DNA of 64,000 nt from Dicaeum eximium (GCA_013396995.1 VWZP01008563.1:369899-433898), one strand, 5' to 3'; counted from the first letter of the stretch, positions 1 through 13,416 are shown. Translations and numbers: made by a program. Notes: a model not told the origin generated them from the letters alone.

Positions 1-132
1 CACACATAACACACACAAACACACACACATAACACACACAAACACACACACATAACACACATAAACACACACAAACACACACATAACACACATAAACACA
101 CACAAACACACACACATAAACACACACACGCC
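1..132. repeat. CA-rich microsatellite
   Basis: Imperfect cacaca/cataaca/caaaca repeat from the window edge to about 132. Confidence 0.95.
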
Positions 133-343
133 TGAGCTGCTCGGCTGCATTCTCCCAGCCTGAATGATCGCAGCGCTCCGAGGAAGCCCCAGAGCCACGG
201 GGCGAGCTCGGGGAGAGCCTCCCTACAGCCAGACGGGCATGAGGAGGCTGCGAGAGCCAGGGAGAGCTCAAAGCCCGGCCAGGAGCAGCTCAAAGCCCGG
301 CCAGGAGCAGCCTCCCTCGCAGATATCGCGGCGGGGGCGATGT

Positions 344-465
344 CGCGATGGGGCAGAGGATGGAGATGGGGCAGAGGATGGAGATGGGGCGGAGGTCGGA
401 GATGGGGCAGAGGATGGAGATGGGGCAGAGGATGGAGATGGGGCAGAGGATGGAGATGGGAAGAG
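344..465. repeat. 18-bp minisatellite
   Basis: About six to seven copies of an 18-bp unit, atggggcagaggatggag, with few substitutions. The unit is a multiple of three, so it creates artificial repeat-protein frames (GDGAED, MGQRME) that I do not regard as coding. Confidence 0.9.
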
Positions 466-926
466 GAAGAGGGAAAAGGCAGCTCCTTCACGGAGCTTTC
501 AGCCTTGCAAAGCCCCGGGGTGCTCCCCTGTGCTCCCCTGCTCGTGGGGTCCGTGCCCGGCGGGCGATGCTCGGGACCCCCCAGCCCGCAGCCCCCTGCC
601 CTGCCCGGGGCATCTGCTGAGATTTCTCTCCCCCCGACAGATGCAGCCGCCATTCAGCCTTTGCAGGCGGCAACAAAAGGCTCTGGAGGCGCACAAAGGC
701 GAGAGCAGAAGAGAGGCCCGGGTTTAAATAAAAGCCACCTGCCAGGGGCCTGTGCCCCCCGCAATGCAGAGCCCTTGCCCGGCAGCAGAAATAAATGTTC
801 TGGCACATCCCGGGCATGAAACTCCCGGTGGGTACCCAGGAGCAGCGCCCTGGATGCTGGGGGAAGGGTCCCGGCGTGGTGGAGGCATTGGGGGTGAGGC
901 TGGAGGGAGGAGGTGGGAGGGAAAGG

Positions 927-1020
927 GCTGCAAAATTCCCAGGAAAAAGTCAGAGCAGGTAAATGGCAAGGAGGCTGCAAAATTCCCAGGAAAAAGTCAG
1001 AGCAGGTAAATGGCAAGGAG
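927..1020. repeat. 47-bp tandem duplication
   Basis: Two perfect 47-bp copies (927-973 and 974-1020), each containing ttcccaggaaaaagtcagag. Confidence 0.92.
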
Positions 1021-2982
1021 GCAGCAGCACGAAGCATCCCTGCTGACTCACAGCCAGCAACAGGCTGGGGCTGGTGCTTAAAGGAGACAAAGAGTGTCGG
1101 CTTCATTTATCTGAGAAAAACAAAATTAGGGGCCTGTTCGGTGCCATGGCTTTGTTTTGGGAGCCTCCTGCTCCTTGCAGCCCTGAGCAGCAGGCAGGGC
1201 TGGGTTTGGCTCATCTCTCCAGGGTGAGGAGCAGGAGCAGCCCCGGCACGAGCCACGGCCACCAGGTCCCCTGTCCTGCTGTGCCACATCTGCCTGGAGT
1301 GACAGAGCCACCACCCTGCCAGGACCTGCCCGTGGGTGCCACAGGGACAAAGGGGGTCACAGCGGCCAGGATGCTCCAAGCCAGCCCCTTCTGTCCCTTT
1401 CCAAAGATATCCAAGATGAGCCTGCCCGCCAGGAGCCACCCCAGACTGGGCTGAGCAGGGACGGGACCGACGGCCTCGGGGCCAGGAGAAGCCACAGCCC
1501 AGCTCTGGATGGAGCCATTCTGGGCAGGGATGCTCAGAGCTCTCTGCAAACCAAACCCTGATCCCACACAGCTCTGCCGGGGCCTTTTATCCACTCAACA
1601 CGGAGTGAAAGGAACGTGAGGAGGCGTGGGAAGGGCAGAGACCCCCCCGGGCACAGCCACAGCCACAGCCAGGGGCACAGCAGGACATGGAATCTGTGGG
1701 TCTGCCCCACACACAACACCCTCACCTTCCCCCCCTCCCAGAGCTGAGGGTCCCCTGCTCCCCACCCCTCTACTTGCCAGGTTTGCTGTCAGAGCTGACA
1801 ACTAGTCAGTGGAAAAGCACAGTGTGATTTTATGATAGAAGTGTTTGATATTTGCAGGTGCCATTAATACCGAGGTAAACACTGATGTAAACCATTAACT
1901 CGGGGCTGACCTGTGTCCTGTGTGCCTCCCTCCCACAGGCAGAGCTCCAAAAAACCAGACTGCAGGGTGCTGCACCCACACCAGGGGTACCCCTCAGCCT
2001 CAGAGGGACCCCAGAGCACCCAGAGCATCTTTTTGGGTCCCTGGATCCACCAGCCTGCCACCAACTCTGGGGACAACCCTGCCTGACCTTCCCACTGCCT
2101 CTGATCCCAGGGACAGCTCTGGATTCCCCACACCTACATCCCAGAACTTTTATTTTTGGACATGTCCACGCATTCCCTGAACGTTTCAGCTGGAAGTGAT
2201 TTTGGGAGAGGCCCAGACCCACGCCTGCAAGAGGAGCAGCCGTGAAGCCCTGCCAGAAGCAGCCCCACCACTCTCACTGCTTCCCAGCACCTCCTGGCCT
2301 TCAGCTCTGCCCAAAAAAATGGAATTTCTCAGGGCTCAGCCCACGGGCAGGACAGAGGAGAGGCTGCCACCCACCCCCCTTCAGCACAGATCTTAGTGCA
2401 GCATAAACAAACACACGGATATTGAGAGAAAGGAAAAAAACAAACTGAAACACAAAGCTGCAGCAAGGGCAGCCCCTCCTCAAGTGCCTCTGCCCCTGGC
2501 ACTGGCAGCAGGGTGGCCTCAGGACGTTTCCTCAGCAGTGCCAAGCCTCAGGAGGGTTCCACTTACGCACCCCGAGCGAGCTCGGTGACGACAGCAGCCT
2601 TTTGCATCATCCTGTCCTTCCCCAGCTGTTTGTTTAACACAGCTTCACCCCTGCCACAGGCTTTGTCAACAGCAGGGCACAGCAAACACCTCTGATAAGG
2701 CCAGGATGTGCAGCCCAGCTGTGCAGGGATGCAGAGCAGAGCATCCCCCCGTGCCAGAGCCCAGCAGTGCCAGAGGGGCTGGAACCACGGAATCCCCTAA
2801 AACTCTGGCTGCTGTGGGCTGGAATCATGGAGAGCCCACCCAGGGCACGGTGCTCACACAGGCTGGAGGCTGCCAGGGCGCTGGGAGCAGGAAGAGGCCA
2901 GGCAGGAGCAGCCCAGGGATTTCATAACAGGGCTTTGTGCTCAGGTGCTCAGCAAGGCAGGGGCCCCGTGGCCACCGACAAC

Positions 2983-3078
2983 CTTCCTCCTCCTCTTCCT
3001 TTTCCTCTTCCTCTTCCTCCTCCTCCTCCTCCTCCTGCTCCTCCTCCTCCTCCTCCTCCTGCTCGTCCTGCTCCCCTC
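2983..3078. repeat. Polypyrimidine (TCC)n tract
   Basis: About 95 bases, almost all C or T on the plus strand, mostly (tcc)n with ttcc variants and rare G interruptions. The minus strand, which is the sense strand of MAPKAPK2, is a (GGA)n purine tract. Confidence 0.93.
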
Positions 3079-3995
3079 ACATGGCACAGCAGACACAAAC
3101 CTGTCACCCCAGAGCCCAGGGCAGGGAGAGGGCCAGCAGTGTGTGCCAGGAGAGGGGATGGCAGTGAAGGGGCAGAGGGACAAGAGGGGACTGCAGTCCT
3201 CGGGGTGATCCTGAGCTGGGCAGGGGCGCACAGCCCCCTCCAGCCTCTCCTTTGCCATCTCCCCAAACACCCCCAAAGCTCCTGCTGCAGTCTGAGGCTG
3301 TCCCTGCCCCACAGCCTCTCTCCTCACCCTTCTCCCACCACGCTGAGGCTGTTCAGCCCCAGCACCCAGCAGGATCTCCACAAGAGCTGCTGGAAAGCCC
3401 CGTTTGCCACGAGCCCACGTGGGTGAGGAGCCGAGCAACAGCCCAGGCTCGGGACTGGCACTACCTAAGGCTCTGCCCTTCCACTTTACCCACAGCAGCC
3501 AGAGTTTTAGGGGAAATCCTGGGCTCTGAAGCAATGCAGTGACAACCTGAGAGCCTCCAACCAAGCCAGGAGCCAAGCAGGGCACTCCTCCTGCAGCAGC
3601 CACCCCGAGACTCCTCCAGCCAGCAGGATAACACAGTTGTGTTTCTATTTTTAAAAGAAGCCGTTCTCTGCATCCTGCTGGCACCACATTAAAGCTCTCA
3701 GGACACGGTGGCTATTCTCAGCTCCCTGCAGGCTTCTGGCAGCCCCAGGAGCCTCCCCAGCACCTGCTGGCAGCAGCAGCCGTGTGGCCCCGGGGCTGGG
3801 GAGGTTTGGTGGAGCTGGGACAGAGCCCAGAGCAGCACGAACCAGTCAGCACCATCACCCAAAACACCTCGGCCAGCAAGTGTGCAAAACTCACTCTGAA
3901 GCGCCTGGGTGCACAAAATTCTAAAAAATACCAGAGGGGAAATTTCCGCCCTGTTGGTGTTACCGAGGCTGGGCTCAACACAAAGAAGGAGTCAC

Positions 3996-4113
3996 TGAAT
4001 GATGGAGTGGTTTGGGTTAAAAGGAACCCTAAAGATCATCTCATTCCAACTCCTGCCATGGGCAGGGACAGCTCCACCAGACCAGGCTGCTCAGAGCCCC
4101 ATCAAACCTGAGC
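3996..4113 (-). mobile_element. CR1 LINE 3'-end fragment
   Basis: Reverse complement of the CR1 tail: tggtttgggttaaaagg, then aagatcatctcattccaac and ccatgggcagggacag. Short, 5'-truncated copy. Confidence 0.85.
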
Positions 4114-7100
4114 CAGTTTTGTACCCTGACATCTTTTCAATACACAGCAAAAGCACGTGTAGAAAACTCAGAGGAAAGAGCCCCTGCTCCTGCCATGGAT
4201 GCTCAGTGCCCCACTGCTTGACAGTGTTTACCAGCAGGCCACTTGATTTCCCACCAAACCCCACAGGCAGCGAGTGCTCTGGACTCGTTTCGCCCGCGAG
4301 ATTAAAACGGAGATGGGATAAAAGGATAAACACACGGATATTTAAACAAACTAACAGAAAAATCTCCTCCTGCAGCTACTGCTGCTCCCTTGGCAAACAG
4401 CCTGGTCTCCTTGGGCATTCCCATACCCGGCTTTTAAAGAGAAACCTCTCCCCTCAGCCACACACACAGCCTCATCCCAGGGCAGCGTGATCCGGACCCC
4501 GGGTGTGGGGTGAGCAGGGGGCAGCTGCTCCCTCGGGGTCAGCCCGGGGCTCCTGGGCCCTGCTTTGTATGAATTTAAGCTTTTTCAATCCCGCTTATTC
4601 ACGAGAAGAGCTCAGGGCTGGGGGAAGCCCAAGAGCAGACAGGGCAGCCTTTGTGTGGCTCCCGGGGCTCGGCAGCCCCCGCGGTCCCACAGCACCTTGC
4701 AGCAGAGCCCGGGGCACTGCGGGGACAGCACGGCCCCACGGAGCCTGGGGCAGCACCTGAGTGAGCAGAGCCTCACTTCCTGAGCCAGAGGGAGAAGTGA
4801 AGCCTTGCAGAGCCCCTGGAAGGGCACCCACACTGCGCTGCCCCACCTCTCACACAGGTAAGGCTTTCCCAGGGCTGCCGGGGGGGTTGAGTTCCAGGTG
4901 GTACCAGCTCCAGATGTCCAGTGATGGTCAGCAGCTGAGTCACTAAAACCCTGGAAGCATCAGCACCATGTCCCAGGCCAACCCTCCTGCAGTGACACCT
5001 TCCTGGTTGTTTCAGGGCGATCTTTGAGGAGAAGGAAACACGAAAGGAATGCTTTGGTTAAAGCCAGAGGTGCTTGACCTGCTAAGAACACGCTGCCCTT
5101 ACTGCCAGAGCCTGGCAGAACGGAGCTAACGGGAACACTGAGCTGCTAAAGCCTCTCCTGGCTCTCATGAGCTGGACCCACAGGGCCAGGGCTGTGCCTG
5201 CCCTGCAGCTCCTCCAGGGGAGGCCCAGAAGTGGGGATATCACCCCAAAGTCCTGCACTGAGGCACACAAACATCACCTTCCACAGCCCCCCCAGACTGC
5301 AGCACAGGCAGAGCCTCAGACCTGCTCCACAGCTCCTGGGAAAAAGCAGCTCTGGCTCCCACCCAGCCCGGGCTGCTGCTCAGCAGCACCCAAGCACCAC
5401 GTTTTAATCCATTCAGAACCTCCTCAGCATCCTCCTCAGCCAGTTCTCATCAGCCCAGCAACCCCTAAGGACACGCAGGGCTGGCTGTCTCCTCCAGGGG
5501 CAAGCAGCTGGGGAATGGCACCCCCAGGACACCTCCAAAAACCCCCAGGGACCTGGAGCACTTCCCTGCTGGATCCCACCACCCACAGAACATCTCATGG
5601 CCTGGCAGAGCTGTTCTTCACAGCAACTCTTCCCTACAACGAGAGACTGGGAGGTGAACGCCGAGGTGGAACGGAGGGTGGGAGGGATGGGGAGATGTCC
5701 CTGTGCTGCTCCTGCACAGCCCCTCACACCAGCACAGGGCACTCCTCGTGGGGAACACCCAGGACAAAAGCAAACGGCTCCCCAAAGCCTCTTCCAAGCT
5801 CCAGGGCCAGCAAGGAGAGGATTTTCTCTCCAGGAGCCTGGGCAGGGCTGAGACACCTCCGGGCTCCCCAAAACAGCCCTGCCCCCGTGCCAGCCCTGCT
5901 CTGCCGCGGGCACGGGAGGGACCCAGCCCAAAATGCCGAATTCACAGCTCTGATGACTTCCAGCAGGTAACCTGAGTTTAAACTTCCCGGCAAGCCCGCC
6001 CTTCCCACCCTCTTGCGCAAGGAGAATTGGCCCGGGAGGAAGGACAGGCACAGCTCAGCCCCGAGGGGACCCCAGGAGGCTGCTACAGGTGACAGCGGCT
6101 CCTTCAGCCTGGTCTGGGAGTCACAGTGAGTCCCAGAGCCGTGGGGACAGCTCAGTGACACCCACAGTGCCCCTGCCTGCTCACCAGAACAAGTGGGGAT
6201 AGAACAAGTTTAAGCTGTTCCTAACGCTAAACTGGGAGATGCCATAAGGCTCACTGCTGCTGGAATCCAAAACACATCCCTGCTACCACACACCTCCCCT
6301 GCTCTTCGTGTTATTTACTGCTTTTGTTAGGCTAAGCTGAGGATAACATGCATATTTCGGGTTTCTTTGGACCTGATTGCATCTGCTTTTCCCCCAGACA
6401 GGCAGGATTCCAGCCCCATTCCCCAGCAACACCCCTTGGAGCGGGGGCACCTGGGGGCACGGGAGGTGATGAGCTGCTGCTACTGGAACTGCAGCCTGAG
6501 CTGCCAAATTTCCACAGCCACATTTCCCTGAAAACACAGGCTTGGCAGGACACGCAGGGAGCCTTTGGAGAGGCTGCCCCAGCTCGGGAGGACGGCTGGC
6601 AGGGAGAGCAGCTGCTCCAGGATGCTCCCAAGGCAGGAGATGCTGCAGCCCCTGGGAAAGGCACAGCACCGAGTCCCAGCCTGCTGTGACACAGCTTCAG
6701 CCTGGCTCACAGTGTGAGGCACACACTGACCCCAAACCTGCCTGGCCCCCATCTTCTGGGGCCAGCAGGGCTGGAAGGTCGAGCTCAAAATGGAGAGCCA
6801 CCTGCAGCCAAGGAAACAAAGCAGCAAACTTGATTATGGTGACAAAGGGAATGAATCCACCCCTCCCCTGATCCCAGCCTACAGGCCAAACCCGGTAAGG
6901 ACACCAAGATCGGAGCAGCAAAGCCCCAGCCTGGCTGGGAGCCCCAGAACATTCAGATCTGGGTTTGCAGTTTGGACTTTATCTCTGGTTTAGGCTGCAG
7001 GGCACAGAACACGTGCAGCCCTGACGCCAAGGGCCTGAATAATCTCATTACACATGACAGCAAAGGCTGTGCCAGCTGCACCACCCCTGAGCCAGAGAGC

Positions 7101-7663
7101 TCACCTGCCCTCCCCACTGGGACACTTTGGGAAGGGAGGGAAGAAGATGCCACCACAAGAAGATGCCACCATCCTCCTCGGCAGCACCAGAGTGAAGATG
7201 GAGCCATGGGGAGCTCCCAGAGTGCTCAGAGCAGATCCTGTGTCTCCCTCCCAGTGACATTTCTGTGGCTCACAGCATCTCCAGCAAAACTTTGTTTCAG
7301 GTCATCTCAGGTGCAGCAGCACTCAGGGACTGGGGGCCGTTTGTCCCCTCCCCAGGGCACAAAGGGCAGCGAGTTAATGCAGCCATTAAAGCTGCCAGCC
7401 GCTGTGATCCCCACCTCAATTTGGTAGGATCTTAAAAGGCTGAAATCTTTGAAATGACTCAGCCACGGGGTACAAAGGAAGAAGAGTTTAAAAGGCTGTT
7501 AAAGCTCTCTGCATTCAGTGCCCTGCTCCGACCTCCCCACGCTGCTCCCCATCCATCTCCTGTGGGGAGCTGAGCTGAGAGTGCTCCCCAAAATGAGCCC
7601 CAGGCAGCTCACAGCCCTCGAGCCAGCCAGAGCTGAAAGGAGAAGATCTTTTCAGAGAGCAAG

Positions 7664-7765
7664 AGAATCACGAAATGGCCTGGTTGGAAGGGACCCTGAG
7701 GATCATCTCCTTCCAACCCCCTGCCATGGGCAGGGACACCTTCCACCAGACCTGGCTGGTTTTTC
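7664..7765 (-). mobile_element. CR1 LINE 3'-end fragment
   Basis: About 100 bp of antisense CR1 tail: gttggaagggaccctgagg, atcatctccttccaacc and ccatgggcagggacacc. Confidence 0.85.
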
Positions 7766-8073
7766 CGTCTTGCAGCAACGAGGATGGGACCAATTTCAGT
7801 GGGATACAGGACTCAGGGGCTGTTAAATTCAACATTTTACCCCCAGATATGACCATGGTGCTGACCCAGTGTGACTGCCTGGGCTCCAAACTGGTTTTCT
7901 GGGGAGTGGTCAGGCCAAGCTGCATTCCCATGCCTTCCCATGGAGCTGGAGGAGGGATCGTCCTGGTCCTGCTTCGAAATCTCCCTCCTCCGAAATCGGC
8001 CTGCAGGATCAGCCAGGTCCTGAAGACTCTCCCAGCTGGTGCCTCACCTCTGCAGCCCACAAAGGGCTGAGGA

Positions 8074-8260
8074 GCTACCTGGGACAGGACTACCTGGGAC
8101 GGGGCTACCTGGGATGGGCTACCTGGGATGGGCTACCTGGGATGGGTGACCTGAGATGGGCTACCTGGGATGGGCGACCTGGGACAGGGCTACCTGGGAT
8201 GGGCTACCTGGGATGGGGCTACCTGGGATGGGGCTACCTGGGATGGGGCTACCTGGGCCA
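8074..8260. repeat. 14-15-bp minisatellite
   Basis: About 13 head-to-tail copies of ctacctgggatggg(g), with a few divergent units (gacaggact, gacggggct). GC-rich, in MAPKAPK2 intron 1. Confidence 0.93.
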
Positions 8261-11200
8261 GCAGGCACCAGCCAAGCCCTGGAGCTGGCCCACGCCGGGC
8301 TGTGGCACCACCCTGGCCCCGCAGGCAGCCCCAGCACGGGGCAGGGGAGGCAGCAGGGGAGGCAGCAGGGGAGGCAGCACGTTATTCTTGGAAACCAGGA
8401 GGTGAGGTCATGCTGCCTGAATGCTGCAACTTGAGGCCAGCCGTGTGGGGCCGGTTGTGCTTGGAGAGGAGCCTGACTTCTGCAGCGAGGTCGGGAGGCT
8501 GCTGTGCTCCGAGCAGGAGGAGAGGGTTCCTCAGGAAGGACGGCTCTTCCCTCTCAGTTTCCCAGCAGACAGCAAAAGGATGGGTTTGAAAAGAGCAAAG
8601 CCCTCGGGGTACCCTGGTGGGGGGTGCAGGAGCCCCCCAGGAAGGCTGGGAAGGTGGCAGATGATAAAAGTGGAGTGATGCTGGTCCTGTGCCACAGGAT
8701 CAGCCCAGTGGCCACTTCCGACCCCGCCACTCCTCCGATGCCTCCCACGTACCTGCACCACCCTGCAACCCAGCCAGAGCTCCTCCACCTCATCAGATCC
8801 CACAGCACATCCCACAGCTGTCTGGGAAGAGAGAAGTCACCAACTCAATCCTTCAGGCTTCCTCAGCAGGAACCTTCTGGAAGTTTTCACCACCTGTGCC
8901 CACCCGTTGCACTCCAAACGTGTCAGGAGGGCTGGCTCCCGGGCTGCACAGCTCCAGTTATTATTTACACGTGGTTTTGGATGTTTCAGAGCACGTGTCT
9001 GGCAAAGCCCAGCCCCTGCTCTGCAGCACTCACTGCTGAGGCAGAGCCATCACCTGCACAGCCCCACGAACCAGCACTGTCCTCTAGCGAGGCTCTCCTG
9101 CTGTGTGTGTGCAAGTGATGGCACAGAAAGCACTGATCCTGCCAAAGGCCAGCAGGGCTCAGTGTGAATGGCAAAACCACCCTTTCACCTGGTGGGATTT
9201 GGCTGTCAAACCCCACGTCCAGGCTGTGTTCTCCTCCTGCGTGGCACAGGCAGCTCAGCTCCTCGGCCCGGGGCCGCCTCTGCCGCTCAGTAAATCACTG
9301 CCTCTCATTCCCCGCCTCTGAAAACGTGGGAAACGTCTTTTGCAAGACCCGTGGCTGATGGCATTAGATTATTATTGAGAGGAAGAGCCCCGCCACTTCC
9401 TGAGCACGTACCAAAGAGAAAACCCCTGCTCCTGGGCCTTATCAGTCCATCACAGTCGTAGCTCTGACTGCTCAGAACATGTGAAGTGTTTAAAAGAGAT
9501 TATGGCAAATCCTGAATCGTTTAAACAAACTCAAACCCCAAGTCAGTAGACTCCTTTGGTCAATGAGATAATAAACCACTGCTTTGGAAAAGTCCCAGTG
9601 ATGTCACTGCAGTTTCCACAGCTTTTCAACCACAGCTTGCACAGAGGGCCACAGCAAAGACACTTCTGATTATATAAAATACATGGCAGAGCTAATTAAA
9701 AAAACATCTCTCCACTGAGAGAGGGACAGAAGAGCAGCAGACACAGCAAGCTGCTTCCCATGAGCACGAGCCCAGGATCTCCACTGACTCCCTCACTTCA
9801 GGGATGTTCTTCCAGATGGATTTTTGGAGGGACACAGGGGGCTTTGGCTACACGAACTCTCTCGTCCACAGAGCTCAGCTACCAGCTCCGAGCTGCCTGC
9901 CCTAATTCCACATCAGGCACCTTCCCAGAACAGCAAACCACGAGCACCATCCTCCTTCCTTCTCCATCAGGGGAGCCTCACTCCTGGATTACCAGATGAG
10001 GCCAAGAGCGAGACTGAGAGCGTTTGCAAACACGTCCCAAAGCACCAAGGATGCTCCAAAAACAGGGGCAAATCCTTGAGCAGCCTCCCTAGCCCTGAGC
10101 TCCTCCAGCCCTTCCAAAGCTCAGCAGTCCAGGTGAGGATCTCCTGCTCTGAAGCTGAAGCCAGCAGCGAGGTTTGTTCGTTTATTTTGAAGGAAACCTG
10201 CTCCACAAAGAGCTCCATCACACAACAGAGAAAAACTCATCACCTGCAACACCAGTCCCCACTCTCCAGCCTGGCTCAGCTGCCACTTCCTCATGGAATT
10301 AAGGCAGCCAGCCCAAAGATTAGTCTTAAAAGTGGAATTTGCAGCAGGCAAAGAGCCCTCGCTGCCAGCCCCACCACTGCAGCCTGACCACAGCCAGCCC
10401 TGCCGAGCCAGGCCAGCAGTGACCTACATACAGCAGCCTCCACAGAAATTACAAGCCTAATTTTGCCTAATAATAAATCACACCGAGGTACAAGGAAGAA
10501 AGGGGGAAGGAACCAGGCGTTTCAGCTCCATTCATCACCTCTCCCCAGGCTTTCTGTTCCCACCCTGCAGCACATCATCGTGCTTCCAACAGGGTCAGGT
10601 CACGGGTGACTGGGACCATCCGTGCCTGCTTCACACCAGATAATTCAGGGATGCCATGCTTCAGGTACCAAAAAATACAATAAAACTGGGGGTGGGAGAC
10701 AGAAAGATGAACAAGAATCTATAAGAAAAGTAGAGGGATCTCTTGTTTTCAGCCAGGTACTACGCAGCAAGCAGAACTACCACCCGTTAACTCTCACACA
10801 GCATCATTTTATTTAATGATGTGTCTCTGCCATGGACTATTGCTCTGGAAGGAGAAGAAAATTGGCCTTAATGTTTTCTCTGCTGCTAAAACACTGTCCC
10901 CAAGCTCAAACTCTCCTGGAGCACTGCAAAGTTCTCTTCAGCAAAGTGACTCTCAACAAAACCCTTCCCAAAACCATCTCTCGATTTGGGAGAAGGAGCT
11001 CGAACAACACAACAGCTGCTCGTGACCCAAGAGGAAACACAACGTGACCAGAAGACACCCTTCACATCAGGGAGAGACACAACTGCCTCTCATCCTCCAG
11101 TGAAGGACTGCATTGTTGTACAAGATTCTGGAGCAGCAACCCTAAAGAATGACACTGAGTGGAAAGGTTCACTGCACAACCCAAGCAGGCAGCAGACAGA

Positions 11201-12319
11201 TTTCAGCTGTGGCTCCTGGCGATGGGCCATCAGGATTCTTTTGAGCATCATCTGAAACATGACAACTCGATGCAATCACTTCTGTGGATCCTGCTTGAGG
11301 TCATCTTTCCACTCTGCTGCAGCCCATGAGTAATTTGGACCCAAATACCTCTCCACAGGTCTGTAGCAGAGACGTCAGCCCGGCTGCGTCCCCGACCAGG
11401 GAATGAAGTCAGCACACATCATGTCTGGGGCAGTCACCCACACCAAGCTTGGGCTCTCAGCTCAGCCCAAATATCCCAAAGGACTAAGCCAAGCCTGTAG
11501 CTCACACTGACGAGGGCAGGACGAGCACCCACGGGCTCATCCCAGAGGCCAAACTCCAGCAGAGCAGTTCGGAAGGTGCAGGAGGGAATCACTTACAGTA
11601 GCAGCTGTGCTGCTCTTTGAGAAGTCAGGGACACGTCCAACCACTCAGCTGAGCTCGTCCCTCCCCGTCAGGGACGCCAGGAGAGGCCAGGACAGGGGAC
11701 AGGCAAGACAATCCCTTTTCCTAAAAGAGAGCCAGTGTCGAATATACCTCACCCCGCCACACAGACACTCTGTGTCACCCTCCTACATCCCAGCTCGCAG
11801 TCCTGCACTCCAGGAGGCTTTTCAGCAAGCCAAGGGACCCGTGTGACACGTGACACGAACCCTGACCCCTCGCAGGGTGACAGTGCCAGGCAGAGGAAGC
11901 TCTGGCCTCCTCCTCCTCCTCCTCCTCCATCCTTCCCCTTTCAGGGCTGCAAGAGGGAAGTGCTGGGATCTGTGCTTTAAATATGTGACTCAACTTGAGA
12001 GGCGAAGAGGAGCCTGTCTGTCAAAACAGAAGAGGATTTCGCTAATTTTCAACCCAACGAGATGACAACACAATGTCACCCTGGAGTACAACGCGGGGCG
12101 GCTCACGAGCAACGTCTTTGGCGTTTCCGAAGGAAAAGCCAAACTTTTATCACCTAACTGACCCCCCTTCCTTAACCACAGCCATTCAGCACCGCCCCTT
12201 GCCCACCCCACCACCTCTGCAGCACAACTGAACCCCCAGAGCCCCACGTTTGTTCCCTCGCTCGGGTTAGGAAACCCAGACACCAACAGAGGGGCAACTC
12301 CAAACACAAAAGAAGTGGG

Positions 12320-12376
12320 GTTACGGGTTTAGGTGGGAGTTACAGGTTTAGGTGAGGGTTATGGGTTTAGCTGGGG
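12320..12376. repeat. Three 19-bp tandem units
   Basis: Units at 12320, 12339 and 12358 follow gttacgggtttaggtggga with substitutions. They look loosely telomere-like (ggttta) but are not TTAGGG arrays. Confidence 0.85.
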
Positions 12377-13162
12377 TGTTTTCAACCTTCCCAGCTCTCG
12401 GGGTGACGCCAAAGACTGGAACAGCTCATGTGTGGGCGCAAATTGCGCGGATGCTGGAGAACACGGCGCTCCCTCCGAGCAGCCAGCCCTGCTCCAGCCT
12501 CACCCGGCGTGTCAGGGATCCATTCAAACTTCCCCCAGCCTGCCTGGCGGGGACACACGCTCCCCTCTCTGCTCCAAACCCTGCTCTGAAAAGGAGGAGA
12601 AGGGCTGCATCACCCAGAGCGTGCTCAAACACACCTCGGAGCCACTGTTTGTCTACGCCTGTCAAAGAGAAGCGAGTTAGGGACAAGGGGTGACACCGTA
12701 ACGCTGAAATATTCGCGGTGGGAAGCGGGGGACTCCGGGAGGGGACACGGAGCGGGGACAGCGAGCGGCTGCCGGTGTTCACACCACACACCACGGACGC
12801 CCCTGGAGGGAGCCCCCCGTTCCGCGGGGTGACCCCCACACTCGGGGAGGCATCCCCGGTGGGATCCCAGCCGGGCCACGGTCTCCTCTCCACTCCTGAC
12901 CCCCACCTTCAGCCTACCAGGATGTCATTTCGCTTCGTGTCCCACTACAGAGCTGGAGAGCCGCGTCTCGCTGCTCTTAACGGGGGGAAAAGGCGAGAGG
13001 AAAGCGCGGCCGGCGGGGCGGGGGCAGCTCATTGTCCATCCGCTGCCGCCGATGCCCCCCGGGACCCCCTTCTGGACCCCCTCCATCCCCGGCAGCGCCG
13101 CCGCCCCGGGCCCCTCCCGGCCCAGCCCCGCGCGGTCCCCGCGTCCCCCCCGGTCCCGGCAC

Positions 13163-13411
13163 CTTGAGCGCGAACTTCTCGCCGCTCTTCTTGCTGAAGA
13201 TCTCCAAAACTTTCCCGTTGATGCCGAGCCCCAGCACTTGCGTGGTGACCTTGTAGTCGTCCGTGATGGCATTCTTCCGGATCTGCAGGCCGGCCTTGCC
13301 CGGGAACGGCGGCGGCCCGAGCGGGGGAGCGGCGGGCGGCGGCGGCGGCGGCGGCTGCGGCGGGGCCGGGCTGGGGAAGCCGGCGGGCGGCGGCGGAGCC
13401 CCGGAGAGCAT
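13163..13411 (-). CDS. MAPKAPK2: MAPKAPK2 coding exon 1 (MAP kinase-activated protein kinase 2, MK2)
   Basis: MK2 is a serine/threonine kinase activated by p38 that acts in stress signalling and mRNA stability control (family knowledge). Only its first coding exon is here: 83 codons on the minus strand. It starts MLSGAPPPPAG in a CCGCCATG context and continues with a proline/alanine-rich segment of about 35 residues. Next come the conserved GLQIRKNAITDDYKV stretch, the glycine-rich loop GLGINGKV and the beta-3 strand ending FALK, whose lysine is the ATP-binding residue. The exon stops exactly after that lysine codon at a donor AAG|GTGCCG (GT at 13162-13161). The next exons (helix C, HRD, DFG) are absent, as expected from the very long first intron of this gene; they should lie before position 1. 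The 5' UTR and core promoter fall in the N gap directly upstream. Confidence 0.96.
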
Positions 13412-13416
13412 GGCGG

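Larger units (their letters stand above)
1..13162 (-). other. MAPKAPK2: MAPKAPK2 intron 1 (partial)
   Basis: This stretch follows the exon 1 donor on the minus strand. I searched the translated frames for the MK2 kinase exons and saw none. It holds simple repeats, several minisatellites and two short CR1 fragments, all listed separately. Open frames here are GC-rich, lack homology that I recognise, and appear on both strands at once, so I call no genes. Confidence 0.75.

Noticed and set aside
8074..8660. CRISPR-like or spacer-repeat array
   Set aside because: Units are directly adjacent without unique spacers, and the genome is a vertebrate's; it is a minisatellite.
12320..12376. Interstitial telomere repeat
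   Set aside because: The unit is 19 bp with ggttta cores, not TTAGGG, and only three copies exist.
1..13162. Further MAPKAPK2 kinase exons or IL10-family genes in the left part
   Set aside because: No frame shows the MK2 HRD/DFG motifs or an interleukin fold signature; the segment looks like intron.
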